Assembly (NCBI GenBank): GCA_031769625.1
Contig: JAUIMM010000637.1
Span: 3,005,001-3,069,000, forward strand
Length of the DNA: 64,000 bases
Direction of reading: 5' to 3'
Origin: Taudactylus pleione
Taxonomy: Eukaryota; Chordata; Amphibia; Anura; Myobatrachidae
The notes below the pieces were generated by a model, which made no database searches, was not told the DNA's origin, and saw nothing but the letters and a program-made list of their open reading frames with translations. Positions 21,547 to 32,097 of this stretch are shown here, one piece after another (position 1 is the first letter of the stretch; every line of letters begins with the position of its first letter). Made by a program: the position numbers and the translations under genes.

Positions 21547-22200
21547 TCTCACATACTAGTTACTAATAAAGTATCTTTCTTTTCAGACCCCTGCATTTCC
21601 TTCATGCCTTTCCCAGTCCTGATTTCTGTACCTGCTCCATTTTGTTCTGACCTAAATCATTTTAGGTCTATATAAAATGGGCGAATCTGTGGATGTCATG
21701 TTCTTGAATGGTCCTAATCTAAAGTTAAACATAAATTGAGAATCACTGCCATGTTCCATTCTCAGGTGACCGACTTGTTCCCCTGTGAGGAGGCCAAGGA
21801 AGCATGCACTGCCCGGTAGGGAAGGATTTGTTTCCTATAATATGCTACTAGAACATTAAATGAAAACAGAGAATGAAGTGACACAATATGATGGCTTACT
21901 CTCTGGTGGGATAGTGGTGCCGGTCACTTCCTCTGCTAGGACAAGCTTCATGAACGGCAGACCCATGGTTATCACCAGGAGGAGCAGGGAGTAGATGCAG
22001 GTCCTTGTGCTTCTATAAAACATTGTACAACGTCTGTCCTTCTATTCCCCCTACAAAGAAACAGAATGATTTATCTCGTTAAACACTGAGAGCAAGAGAA
22101 CAAACAGAAGCTGCGTTATTATGGGGTTATGATTAGTAGCTCAGTGGCTTCCTGACCTCCATTTATGATGTGTGTAGAGTGCAAGGCCAGTGGGCACAGT
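21547..22200. other. Unassigned sequence
   Basis: No gene or repeat boundary recognised. Possible single-copy sequence. Confidence 0.35.
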
Positions 22201-22398
22201 TAAGGCCCCCATACATCAGAGATTGATTGCAGCAATCGTGCAATTTGCAATCGATTGTGTATAAAAATCTTTCCCTTTTTCAATCGATTGTGGCAATTCT
22301 GCAATCTGCAATCGATTGAACAAGGGAACGATTTTTATACACAATCGATTGCAAATTGCACGATTGCTGCAATCAATCTCTGATGTATGGGGGCCTTT
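22201..22398. mobile_element. Palindromic MITE with long perfect inverted ends
   Basis: The element is a 198-bp near-palindrome. The left arm runs GGCCCCCATACATCAGAGAT then TGATTGCAGCAATCGTGCAA and continues to TATAAAAAT. The right arm mirrors it for about 65 bp. CAATCGATTG recurs internally. The near-perfect arms suggest a young copy. Non-coding. Confidence 0.8.
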
Positions 22399-22473
22399 AC
22401 TGTAGCAGGTGTGTGGATGTGTGCAGCTGGGGCAGGAATACACATCTTGTTCCCACCACCACATAGAGACCAG

Positions 22474-22595
22474 GGGGTAAATTTACTAAAGTGAGAGTTT
22501 TTAGAAGTGAGTTTTAGAAGAGATGTTGCCCATAGCTACCAATCAGATTCTACTTAACATTTAACTAGAACCTTCTAGAAGATAATAGCTAGAAT
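22474..22595. mobile_element. Palindromic MITE, CTATCTTCTAGAAGG family, right-truncated
   Basis: The left end GGGGGTAAATTTACTAAAGT and the internal CATAGCTACCAATCAGATTC are present. The right part stops after the ACCTTCTAGAAGATAATAGC-type core. Related to 53440-53615. Confidence 0.65.
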
Positions 22596-22622
22596 CGCTC
22601 CATCATTCTGCTCGATTCTCAG

Positions 22623-22755
22623 GCTCCGGCTGCTGCTCTGACACTGTGTTCTCCCGGCAGAATACAGTAAAGTTTAGAAGAAAAAAAAAAAACTTTTTTT
22701 TTTCTAAAATTTACTGTGTTCTGCAGGGAGATCACAGTGTCAGAGCAGCAGCCGA
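22623..22755. repeat. Long hairpin with A/T-run loop
   Basis: Arms of about 60 bp mirror each other. GGCTGCTGCTCTGACACTGT at the left pairs with ACAGTGTCAGAGCAGCAGCC-type sequence at the right, through to an A12 / T10 loop near 22680-22703. A MITE core is likely, but there are no TSDs. Confidence 0.7.
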
Positions 22756-23120
22756 AGGTGGAGGCGGCTGCAGCGGCCAGGTAGGTGTGGGACTGGGGGG
22801 GCACACAATTACCACAGCTGTAGGCAGTGCTGCGCATGCGTTGCTTATACGGATGTATCAGTGCAAGCGCAGCACTGATTCCAGCTGGGTTAAGTTAGAG
22901 CTTTTCGGAATAGATACTTATGGGGAGGAGGAATGATGAATTCCTCTGGTAATTAGGTAGAACTTCATGCGATTTATAAACCTAATTACCTCCATCAAGT
23001 TTTTAGTAATGATGAATAGGCCCCTTAATGTTTTCCCTGTAATATTTCTGGAGAATAACTGGGACAGCGCAGATTCACGCACCTGGGCGTTCGTTCCACT
23101 TCACATCAGCCCCAAAGTGT

Positions 23121-23709
23121 GTAATGGGTCCTGATGGATAATATGGGAATGGTTCAGAGACGCACGCAAAAGCCAACGCAGCAACGTTTATTGGCAAGCC
23201 ACCGACTGCGAGTTTAAGCAAATGGCGCACAAACTCCTTCCCTGGTGTACATCTGTCCCGCCGAATGTGCAAGGACCAAGATGCCCACTCTTCGCGCCCG
23301 TGCACGGTGTAATATTGATTGGTGCATCCTTATACACCACCATCGGTCGTACCATTGACACTTGCGAGAGCCCTGCGGCAGGTGCAGAGCCTCCGTCTGA
23401 CCATGGCCTCCTAATGACTGCGGCTGTGCGTCTGGGAACACATACGCTTATATTGACACTCCCGCGACACTCCCATTACATGCCCACTAAATGGACCATT
23501 TTTGCGTTCACTACTAGCCGCCACCCAGGAACGCCCATCGCTTTACCCCTAGATTTCTGATACTGTCCCGATGGCCACAGCACCTTTGTGCATAAGCTCT
23601 GAGCAACGCATGCGCCATATGGGCTTTTCAGAACTTTCTGCATATGCGCAGTTGCAAATGAGCATTCAACTACGTGAACATCGGCAGTGCGAGCGGATTG
23701 CCTGTGACT
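23121..23709. mobile_element. Possible Harbinger-like MITE, subfamily 3
   Basis: The right end CTGTGACTCAGGCCC resembles the CTGAATCAGGCCC terminus. The interior word TTCAGAGACGCACGCAAA resembles the start of the element at 9043. The left boundary and TSD are not clear, so this is tentative. Confidence 0.35.
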
Positions 23710-23715
23710 CAGGCC

Positions 23716-24530
23716 CTACGTACCTAACCTATGTATTCCCACTCCCTTAGTGGTGCCTAACCCTAACCTCCCCCCGGTGGTGCCCATCCCTAACCCCACC
23801 GTCCCACACACTAAACCTAACCCAACAGGGGCTCATAAGTATATTAACCCTCCCCTCTCCCTACCCTAACCCTCCCTTAGTGGTGCCTAACCCTAGCCTC
23901 CCCCCGGTGGTGCCCATCCCTAACCCCCCCTTTCCACACACTAAACCTAACCCAACAGGGGCTCATAAGTATATTAACCCTCCCCTCTCCCTACCCTAAC
24001 CCTCCCTTAGTGGTGCCTAACCCTAACCTCCCCCTGGTGGTGCTTAACTCTAATCTCCCTCCATTGGTCCCTAACCCCCCCTTCCCGCACCCTAAAACTA
24101 ACCGTCCCGGGGGCCTAACCCTAACCTCCCTCCCTGGAGCCTAACCTTCCCGGGGGGGTGCCTAACCCTTATTTCCCCCTGGGGGTACTTAACCCTAATC
24201 TCCCTCCATTGGTCCCTAACCCCCCCTTCCCGCACCCTAAACCTAACCATTCCGGGGGCCTAACCCTAACCTCCCTCCCTGGAGCCTAACCTTCCCGGGG
24301 GGTGTCTAACCCTTATTTCCCCCTGGGGGTGCCTTAACCTAACACCCCCCTGCCACGGCTAATGCTAACCTGTCCCCTCTTACCTTCGTTTAGGACGCCA
24401 GCTGTCAGGATTTCGGTGTCGGGCTAAAGATAGGCGTCTGTATTTCGACGCCTATCTTTAATCCCGAGTTGGGCTTTCAACATTGGGATTCCGACGGCCG
24501 GCATCCTGGCCGTCAGTAAATTCACTACAT
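23716..24530. mobile_element. Telomere-like minisatellite block, copy e
   Basis: A CCTAACCCTAACC-type minisatellite occupies about 23745-24365. It includes a tandem duplication of roughly 125 bp (23750-23873 and 23874-24000) and a second one of about 140 bp around 24050-24330. The right flank has the family words CGGTGTCGGGCTAAAGATAG and GACGGCCGGCATCC. The left terminus is not resolved. Confidence 0.6.
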
Positions 24531-26097
24531 TCCTGTCTGGTCCTATCGCACTCCAGGACACACATCCATAGAGATCAATGAGATGTTTCAGCAAATTAAA
24601 ATTGACTGCAAATATCAGTGTATGGAGCCAGAATCCGTTTGCAAAGGTCACATTGAAAAAAGTTTGCAAAGACAAATTTGGAGAATCTGTATCTGGAGAC
24701 ATCGCCAGGATGAATGCTGCACTCATACATATATGGCCTGTGCACGGATTCCCTGGTATATATAGCATGGGTGCAGGGTGTGAACCCATGCTACATAGAT
24801 CCAGATCCATTATACCTCTACTGTCCCCACAGGCAAATGCAGGAGGGGGTTTCTGGTTGCCTGGAAACCCCTCTCCCCAGCCCACACCATGACCGCAATT
24901 GAAATGCTGTAGTATATAGTACAATCGCGCTGCATGTTTTGTTTTCCTCAGTATCACAAATGATATAATTAGCACTATCTGTGGATCTTTTAACATGTCA
25001 GACAGTAATGAACACACCTGTGCACCAACTAGGAAAATTGGAAAACATGCACTGTTAGGGGTGTACGATGTCTCTGCACATGCGCCCGCCGCCAGGGCGT
25101 CCATGCAGCAGACCTCCCCCGCCCTATAAGTGCTCCCGGTGACACCATCTTTTCATGAGGTATTCAGAAAGATGGCGCTGACACAGCAGACAGAAATGTC
25201 TCTGGCACTCTGTCAGAATCTTTGCTCTCTAGTGCGCATGCGCCATTTTTACGAATATTGACATAAAGATGGCAGCGCCAACCACTGCAGAAGGGCTCCA
25301 TTGTCTCTAGGAAAAACATCCCTGCCTATTAGTGAATGTGTTTGTTGCTATTAAATCAAATGTTTGAAAGGACCAAACCTTGTGCTTGTGTCCTTGTTGT
25401 GCGTATATGCGTATGTGCGGTAGGAAGTACCTAAACCTGCTGCCCGTGCTACATTTGCAGAACTAGACGTATCTTGTGACTCAGCATATGGTTATAAATC
25501 TGTTATTTTTACAGGTGGTTTATTGAGAGTAAAATATGTCCAACGTGCGTCCATCTCTGGCCCATGGAGCTTACATGTGATTTTTTTGCACTAATGCGAA
25601 TGCAGCACCAGTGGGTAGGTGCCCTTCGACAATTTATTGGGTATGTTGCGCAGTAGCAGTAGAGCTTCAGAGATATAAGAGGTATTACGGCTCACTGTGT
25701 TACCTCACATTCTACTTACAGTAGCCCATCTACAGAATATACCAGCGGATGGCCTTCATCAGCACCTTTGACCAATAGATTTAAAGCAGCAATAGATATC
25801 AAATCTAAATCAGGCTCGCTTAGAATATTTTTTCTATTGCCGTTTTTAACTGTATCAGCCAAAGCCGCTAATCGTGGCTGGTTAGTTAATATACCCCAAG
25901 ACTCACCTGACAATGACGTAAATTTATAACATACAGGTTTTAATTTGCGATGGAACGCACCTGAATGCAGCTATTCTAGTCCCAATGTCTTTAACGCTTA
26001 CGTGTAATTTTCAGTGTCCTCCCAGGATATGTCCTACATTTTTGAGTTCCACTCTTTTTAATCTACAAATTAAGTACCGATTTTAAAAAAAATGTAA
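24531..26097. other. Unassigned sequence with a weak solo-LTR candidate
   Basis: No gene recognised. Within it, about 25052-25451 starts TGTTAGGGGTGTAC and ends TACA, with a TATA-like CCTATAAG at about 25123 and ATTAAA at about 25350. That arrangement is LTR-like, but no convincing TSD was found. The 226-codon minus-strand frame at 24424-25104 has no recognisable domain. Confidence 0.3.
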
Positions 26098-26537
26098 GGG
26101 AGATGTATTAACGGCGACATCGCCGTTGCGGTACATCCCCCCCCGACTTCGCGTACATACCGCGGTTCATTACCGCGGTATGTACCAAGGATTTCGCAAA
26201 GGACAGCTCTCTCGATGAGAGCTGTCCTTTGCGATGCTGGCGGGCAGAGGGACTTCCGGGTTAAACACCCAGAAGTCCTTCTGCGCATGCGCAGAAGGAA
26301 GCGGGCCGTGGGGGCTCATGGGAGGGATCCTATTGGATCCCTCCCAGCCCCGAGCGTCGCGCTTAGAAGCCCATAGGCTTCTATTGGGTAATGCCACCTG
26401 AAGGTGGCGTTACCTAGCGACGCGAAGCAGCAGAATGCAGCGCATTCTGCTGCTTAATACATACGGGGAATGCGGTAAAACCCCCGAAAACGGCATTTTC
26501 GGGGGTTTTACCGCATTTTGCCGTTAATACATCTCCC
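26098..26537. mobile_element. Non-autonomous DNA transposon, GATGTATTAACGG family
   Basis: The ends GGGAGATGTATTAACGGC and GCCGTTAATACATCTCCC are mirrored almost perfectly. Internal hairpins include AAAGGACAGCTCTCTCGA and its partner (26197-26230), GTACATACCGCGGT (26152-26184), CTTCTGCGCATGCGCAGAAG (26278-26297) and CCCCCGAAAACGGCATTTTC with its mirror near the right end. Sibling of 985-1515. Non-coding. Confidence 0.8.
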
Positions 26538-27040
26538 CCTGTATATGTTAAATGAAACAATATGTGGTGCTTCAGCTCTATACATTAAACTTTACTTGCA
26601 TGAGGAACGCACAAGGCGGCGGAGAGATGTAAGGGGAATCTGCAGGAAAGATCCGGTGAATTTGCTCCAATATGTACTGAATTCATGCCAAGCATGATTG
26701 CTTTTTTACTTTACTACAACTGGCTTTATATAGGTTTTACTCAACTGCTGCATGTTATTACATAGATTGAACTAAAATCAATTATCCTATACAAATATAT
26801 TTAATAAGCCTATCTCTTAATATTTTAAAATATATTGATTTTTTCTTTTGCCACGACTGACTATGGGGTTAAACGTTGGCAGTATTGTTGTTCTCTCCGA
26901 TTATTTAATAAGGGTATGCTACATGCTTTAAATGGTTTCATAAAAGGTGACACTGATCCCCAGCGCTCCCGTTTTATTATTTGGGATTTCTATTATTTGG
27001 TGGCCAGATGGTGGGTTCTGAAATTGATTGCGGCTGGGTT
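26538..27040. other. Unassigned AT-rich sequence
   Basis: No gene recognised. A short plus-strand frame at 26835-27044 shows no known motif. Confidence 0.35.
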
Positions 27041-27689
27041 CTAAGAAACAACAACAAATGATAAAACTTGTTGCGTATGATAAATGGTGCTCCAGCCAAT
27101 CAGCTCCCAACTGTCATTTTTCAAACAGATGACAGTTGGGTAGAAATATCGAAAAAAAATTCCCAAAAGCTGTGTAAAACAATTTATTTCTCACAGTACA
27201 AATCCAACTGCAATTTCAATAAAAAATATACTTTACGAACACACATAATAAATCACTTGATATCATTCTATAAAAATGTAGCAAAAAGTATTAAGCTTAT
27301 AATAGCAGCCTCATATGCACATAGTAATATGAAAAAACGGCCAATATTCAAAGGATTTATAAGAGATGAAGTCCTTATTGATTATATTGCAGAGAGTATA
27401 CAGCGGTAATTACCATTTAATCGCGTGCTGTGATGCAGCGTTGTTACCAGCTCAAAATTGAGGGTATAGAGCATATTGCACCCACACCTATAGGGGGGAT
27501 ACAGATTTCATAGACTTTGTGTTCATGAGGCTTTCTGGATGTGCACTCTGCATACTGTGAATCCAGAGGGTCTCAAAGAAATGGTAGAAATTGATTTCTA
27601 GAGGGCTTATTCTGGCTGGGACCCATAACACTAATGAGTGGGGCTTAGGGTTGGATAATTAATACATTTATTGGGGGTTGTAAATTAAT

Positions 27690-28572
27690 CAGTGTTCTCC
27701 CCAGGCTGTTTGTTGCGGGCGCAAGAAACAGCTACCGCCCGGGCCCCGCCACAATGTGCCGCGTCCCCTGTCGCCCGGTCACCCTCAACATGCCCTTGTT
27801 GCCACGGACATGGAAGCCAGATGTGATGCCAAGCTGCGCCGATGTCACATGCTCTTCACATCGGAGGCTCCGTGTCCCCCGGCAATAAGGACACATTACT
27901 GAGGGTTCTGTGTGACGGGATGTGGCATTGGGGCAGAGGGAAAGTTCCGGGCAGAGGACTCCGGATTGGGGCGGGGGAAAGTGCCGGGCAGGGGATGCCG
28001 CATTGGGACAGGGAAGTGCTGGGCAGGGGACGCGGCATTGGCACGGGGGGAAGTGCCGGGCAGGGGATGCGGCATCGGGGCGGGGGGAAGTGCCGGGTTG
28101 TCCATCACAGTACAGGGTGGTGTCAGGCTGGAGGGCAGAGATCTTTCCCCTTCAATAAAAGCAAGGGTGTGCTGTTCGGGCCGGAACAGTCGCTTGAACA
28201 CATTAAAGAGTGTAGTCCTGCGTCCACTCTCTCTGTGTAGGAACTGAAAAAAAAATCTGTGAGGCCAGTATCTGGGAGCCTGCAAGTTGGGCCAGTATCT
28301 GTGTACAGTAGCTGTATAAAAAAATACATTCTGTGGTGCCAGCACTAAATAACCTGATGCTGATTTCACTAGAGGAACCAGATCCTACAGACTTTGAAAA
28401 AGTTGCAGATGACTGGGCCTCTAAGAAAAAAAGGAGAGTTAATACATAAAATGTTATCTCAAGATGAAATCATTATAAGGTCTGGGTTTAAAACATTTTA
28501 TTATTGCGAAGGCCCACACCCAGCTATTTCTTGATGCTACCCGACTGGAAAAAATTTATGTGGAGAACACTG
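27690..28572. mobile_element. hAT-like element with CAGTGTTCTCC ends
   Basis: An 883-bp element with ends CAGTGTTCTCCCCAG and GTGGAGAACACTG. It is flanked by the direct repeat ATTAAT (27684-27689, 28573-28578). It contains a 36-bp minisatellite of the form AAGTGCCGGGCAGGGGATGC then GGCATTGGGGCGGGGG, about 4-5 units at 27917-28100. CAGTG-type ends are common in hAT elements. Non-coding. Confidence 0.7.
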
Positions 28573-28750
28573 ATTAATAATATTATCACTATAATATTTT
28601 TTTATTTGGAAACCCGGTATAATTTTTTGATTGGATATCCGATTTAATGTCTAAGGATTTTTTTATGTGGGTCGGGAGTTTGAGAGACAAGGTGAATGAC
28701 TGATATGAAGGAGCCATTATTGTTATTTAAGACTGTTTAATTTTATTTTC

Positions 28751-28754
<4 letters not shown>

Positions 28755-28791
<37 letters not shown>
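28755..28791. repeat. AT microsatellite
   Basis: An uninterrupted AT dinucleotide run inside the host inverted-repeat element. Confidence 0.9.
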
Positions 28792-28793
<2 letters not shown>

Positions 28794-28897
28794 GCAATCC
28801 TTTTACATGGGTGTTAATAATGGGTTATATAGTTTTAAATTGTTCCCAAAAGCTGTTTTCATGTTTGTATGTGATAATAAGATACAATAGGTGTGTG

Positions 28898-29017
28898 CAG
28901 GGACGGACTGAGGCTGTATATCAGCCCTGGCAGTCCGCCCTGCACTCGCGTGTGAAGGGGACGTGGCTAAATCAAGGGGGCAGATGCCAGAAGTGCCCGA
29001 TGGCCAGTCCGGCCCTG
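28898..29017. mobile_element. hAT MITE, 120 bp, with exact 8-bp TSD
   Basis: The ends CAGGGACGGACTG and CAGTCCGGCCCTG are mirrored. The 8-bp TSD GGTGTGTG is exact (28890-28897, 29018-29025). Non-coding. The TIR and TSD length support hAT. Confidence 0.85.
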
Positions 29018-29315
29018 GGTGTGTGAGACCTCACTTGGTAGGTTCTCTTTTACTTAAATGAAAAGCCATCTGTGAGGAGACACACTACTGCCTTTTGATA
29101 AAAACCTCTGTGGGAGGGGAGAACGCATCAAGGGGGTCTAATATAGACTGATTTTTGCAGCCTCCTCTCTCTAAATATACTTTTTGCACCTTATTCGGCT
29201 GTGGACTCAGAGCGGTGACCACAGAGCGGGACCTAGCGGATGTGCTATCAAGTGCACTTGTGATTTATAGACACAGACTGCCCCTTTCCAGGAGACGGAG
29301 CTGATTGAGGCTAGG

Positions 29316-29599
29316 CAGAGCCGTAGCTAGACTTTTTGGCGCCCTGTGCCATAGAGAGCATTGGAACCCCCCTCCCCATCCCCCATTTTGTAAATAGGGA
29401 CATAGATAGTGCACCTGAAAAAGGGCCATGGCCTCATGGGGAAGGGCCAGGGGAGGCCAGGAGATGCTGGGGATAAAAGAAGAAGAAGCTACAAGTGGGA
29501 ATGATAATAAACAGGAAAATTGGCATGCCCAAACAGCACCCCCTGCCCTGTGGTGCCCTGTGCCATGGCACTGGTCACACTACCCTAGTTACAGCCCTG
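29316..29599. mobile_element. hAT-like element with CCGTAGCTAG ends
   Basis: The ends CAGAGCCGTAGCTAGAC and CTAGTTACAGCCCTG are mirrored. The flanks AGGCTAGG and CGGCTAGG match at 7 of 8 positions. A sibling at 58556-58833 shares the interior words GGGCCATGGCCTCATGGGGA and AGGAGATGCTGGGGATAAAA. Non-coding. Confidence 0.8.
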
Positions 29600-29843
29600 C
29601 GGCTAGGAAACAACTAATACTATCCCCCAAAGGACACGGTCCGGAGTGGCCGAACGGAGAACGTACCTGGGGTGAGACCTGGCCAACAGGAACTGTAGAG
29701 GAACTGCGTTACACTAACAAGCAGCACGCTGGTAATAACGCTGCACCACAGCACAAGATTATATGGTATTTACCGCTGTATACTCTATATTCCACATAGT
29801 GGACTGATGATTATTATCTCTCTGCAATATAGTCAATAAGGAC

Positions 29844-30148
29844 TAAGCGGTGGTTTGGTGGCGGTTTCTATTCTATTCTAAACCTCGGCGGTTTGGTGGC
29901 GGTTTTGCAGCGGTTTCTAAATGACAGCCCTGTTCTATTCTATTCTAAAATGTGTTTTGATGGCAGTTTTGCAGCGGTTTTGGCCTTAGTAAATCTGCAG
30001 ATAGCAAAACCGCTGCCAAACCACAGTCAAAACACATTTTATAATACAGGGCTGCCATTTAGAAACTGCTGCAAAACCGCCACCAAACCCCCAGGGTTTA
30101 GAATAGAATAGAAACCGTCGTCAATCCGCCGCTTAGTAAATTTTGCCC
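29844..30148. mobile_element. Palindromic MITE with GGCGGTTT repeats
   Basis: The arms mirror through TAAGCGGTGGTTTGGTGG, TTCTATTCTATTCTAAACC and ACAGCCCTGTTCTA. GCGGTTTTG recurs along the arms. The host element's left arm shows the uninterrupted site (CAATAAGGACTTCATCTC), which fixes the junctions. Non-coding. Confidence 0.75.
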
Positions 30149-30529
30149 TTCATCTCTTCAATATTGGCCGTTTTTTCCGATTACTATGTGCATTTGAGCA
30201 GTGGCGTAACTATAAATTTTGCCCCCCCATGCCAAAAAAGTTTCAGACACCCCCCTCCCGCCCAACTCCCCCCCCCGCCCAAAGATCAAACACACCCAAA
30301 GACGACGTTTAAGGTGTGTGGTTACATGATACAGCAACGTGCCTTACAGATTATGACACACTAAGTAATGCCACTTACAACACAGTGTGCCACACCGGAA
30401 TGCCCCTTACAACACATTATGCCACACAGCAATGCCCCTTACACATGCCACCCTATAATAGTGCCCCTTATGCAATGCCCCCTGTAGTAGTGCCCATTAT
30501 GCAGGGCCCCCTGTAATTGTGCCCATATG

Positions 30530-30905
30530 CAGTGCCCTTTGTAGTTGTGCCCCTTCAAGTAGTGCCCCCTGTAGTTGTGCCCCTTCTAGTAGTGCCCCCT
30601 GTAGTTGTGCCCATTTTAGTAGTGCCCCATGTAGTTGTGCCCAGTAGTTGCCCCCTGTAGTGAGCCCCCTGTAGTTCCCCCTTGTAGTTGCCCCCAGTAG
30701 TGAGCCCCCTGTGGTTGCCCCCAGTGGTGAGCCCCCTGTAGTTGCAACCAGTAGTCAGCCCACTCTAGTTGCACCTAGTTGATCCCAATAGTGAGGCCCC
30801 TGTAGTTGCCCCTAGTGAGCCCCCTGTAGTTGCCCCCAGTAGTGAGCCCCCTGTAGTTGCCCCCAGTAGTGAGCTCCCTGTAGTTGCCCCCTGTAGTTGC
30901 TCCCC
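30530..30905. repeat. Degenerate GTAGTTGCCCCC minisatellite
   Basis: Tandem units of roughly 20-30 bp of the form AGTAGTGAGCCCCCTGTAG and TTGTGCCCCTT, diverging along the array. Short frames here on either strand only reflect the repeat. Confidence 0.75.
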
Positions 30906-31014
30906 CCCCCCCGCGCGCACACAAACACACAAAAAAACGAAACCAAAAAAAAACACTTACCTTTATACCCGCTCCAGTGCTGCTGCCGCCCATACCCCGG
31001 CGTCCGTTCCTCGG

Positions 31015-31052
31015 CACTATGGGAGTGACGTCATGACGTCACTCCCATAGTG
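31015..31052. repeat. 38-bp perfect palindrome with two abutting CRE motifs, first copy
   Basis: CACTATGGGAGTGACGTCA is followed directly by its exact complement. The centre reads TGACGTCATGACGTCA, two full cAMP-response-element consensus sites side by side. It lies inside the hAT-like element at 30199. Whether CREB/ATF proteins bind it is unknown. Confidence 0.9.
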
Positions 31053-31114
31053 CTCTGCGGGACCCGGAAGATGGAGCTCACTCTTGAGCTCCACCCCTGG
31101 CGTCCGCTCCTCGG

Positions 31115-31152
31115 CACTATGGGAGTGACGTCATGACGTCACTCCCATAGTG
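31115..31152. repeat. 38-bp perfect palindrome with two abutting CRE motifs, second copy
   Basis: The same 38-bp palindrome as at 31015-31052, exactly 100 bp downstream, within a tandem duplication that starts GGCGTCCG and includes GCGGGACCCGGAAG. Confidence 0.9.
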
Positions 31153-31787
31153 CCCTGCGGGACCCGGAAGTCGGAGGGAGCAGTAGTTACGCCACTGCAT
31201 ATGAGGCTGCTACTATAAGCTTAATACTTTTTGCTACTTTTTTATTGAATGATATCAAGTGATTTATTATGTGTGTTCTAAATGTACCTTTTTATTGAAA
31301 TTGCAGTTGCATTGGTACTGTGAGAAATAAGTTGTTTTGAACAGCTTTTGGGAAGTTTTAGTGTGTTTACTGGCGCAGACACACTTTTTATATATATATA
31401 TAAGTATTCACATTGGGCAGCCTCTATCTATAAAGTGCACCTGCTGTTTCATTTCAGATGACAGTTGGGAGCTGATTGGCTGGAGCACCATTATCATACA
31501 CAAAGAGTTTTATCACTCCTTGTGATAAATGAGCCACATAAGATCTCTGAGGTTTGGCTGCAAACCCTGGTGGCCATGGGAGTAGCTATAGTGGATGCAA
31601 AGGGTGCCATTGATGTGGGACCCAGAGGCATAAGGGGTCCTGGGGCCAGCTCATATAGATGTCTACCAAGTTCCCGAAATTCCCTGATAAGAAATTGGGG
31701 TCACCCATTGCCCGGACCTGAAAAGGGGAACTCGTCAGTAAAGCTTCACATTGATATGATCCCTCTCCAACAATCCTGTTTCACACT

Positions 31788-31927
31788 GGGCCTCATTTAT
31801 TAACGAGTTTTATCAAAATGAGAGAACAATGACAGTTGGGAGCTGATTGACTGGAGCACCATTTATCATACACAGTGACATTTATCACTCGTTTTGGTGA
31901 TAAAACTCGTTAATAAATGGGGGCCTC
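31788..31927. mobile_element. Palindromic MITE nested in a hAT-like element
   Basis: The ends GGCCTCATTTATTAACGAGT and the mirror ACTCGTTAATAAATGGGGGC are inverted. The core has GACAGTTGGGAGCTGATTG and TGGAGCACCATTTATCATAC. Related to the split MITE at 27041/31540. Confidence 0.75.
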
Positions 31928-32097
31928 AGTCACAACTGAGCTAGTCAGTAACCCCCAGCACTGACAGAGAGTAGGCTTCTCCTTGTTTACAGTCTTCGTA
32001 AAGCTAGGGGGTGGGAATCGAGCTTTGAAATAGGGACAGTGTGCTTGTCCTGCTTTAGGAAGTATCCCCCCCAGGTAGAAGCTGGTTGGTCCCTGTC

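Larger units (their letters stand above)
30199..31197. mobile_element. hAT-like element with CAGTGGCGTAACTA ends
   Basis: A 999-bp element with ends CAGTGGCGTAACTATA and AGTTACGCCACTG. The TSD CATTTGAG / CATATGAG matches at 7 of 8 positions, and the host arm gives CATATGAG. The interior has a degenerate array of GTAGTTGCCCCCAGTAGTGA-type units (about 30530-30900) and two copies of a 38-bp palindrome with CRE motifs. A degraded relative is at 41160-41460. Non-coding. Confidence 0.8.
27141..31454. mobile_element. Large inverted-repeat element with 15-bp TSD
   Basis: The insertion is bounded by a 15-bp direct repeat. Its arms (about 27155-27466 and, in pieces, about 29740-31350) are inverted copies. 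They share TTCCCAAAAGCTGT, TTATTTCTCACAGTAC, AATAAATCACTTGATATCAT and GGCCAATATTC in mirror order. Five later insertions lie inside: 27690-28572, 28898-29017, 29316-29599, 29844-30148 and 30199-31197. Removing them leaves about 1.7 kb. A long TSD with long inverted arms fits neither hAT nor Harbinger. No reading frame was recognised, so the class is unknown. Confidence 0.7.
27041..31540. mobile_element. Palindromic MITE split by a 4.3-kb insertion
   Basis: The left half (27041-27140) contains TGGTGCTCCAGCCAATCAGC. The right half (31455-31540) contains the mirror GCTGATTGGCTGGAGCACCA. They are separated by the inverted-repeat element 27141-31454. The 15-bp sequence CAGATGACAGTTGGG occurs at both junctions (27126-27140 and 31455-31469) and only once in an unbroken MITE arm. 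Confidence 0.75.

Noticed and set aside
22130..22165. tRNA-like TAGCTCAGTGG box
   Set aside because: No acceptor stem, anticodon arm or B box could be folded around it.
24424..25104. 226-codon minus-strand open frame
   Set aside because: No recognisable domain, mixed composition, and it overlaps repeat-like DNA and an LTR-like candidate.
27690..28572. Proline/glycine-rich frames at 27842-28369 on both strands as a gene
   Set aside because: They arise from the 36-bp GC-rich minisatellite inside a hAT-like element.
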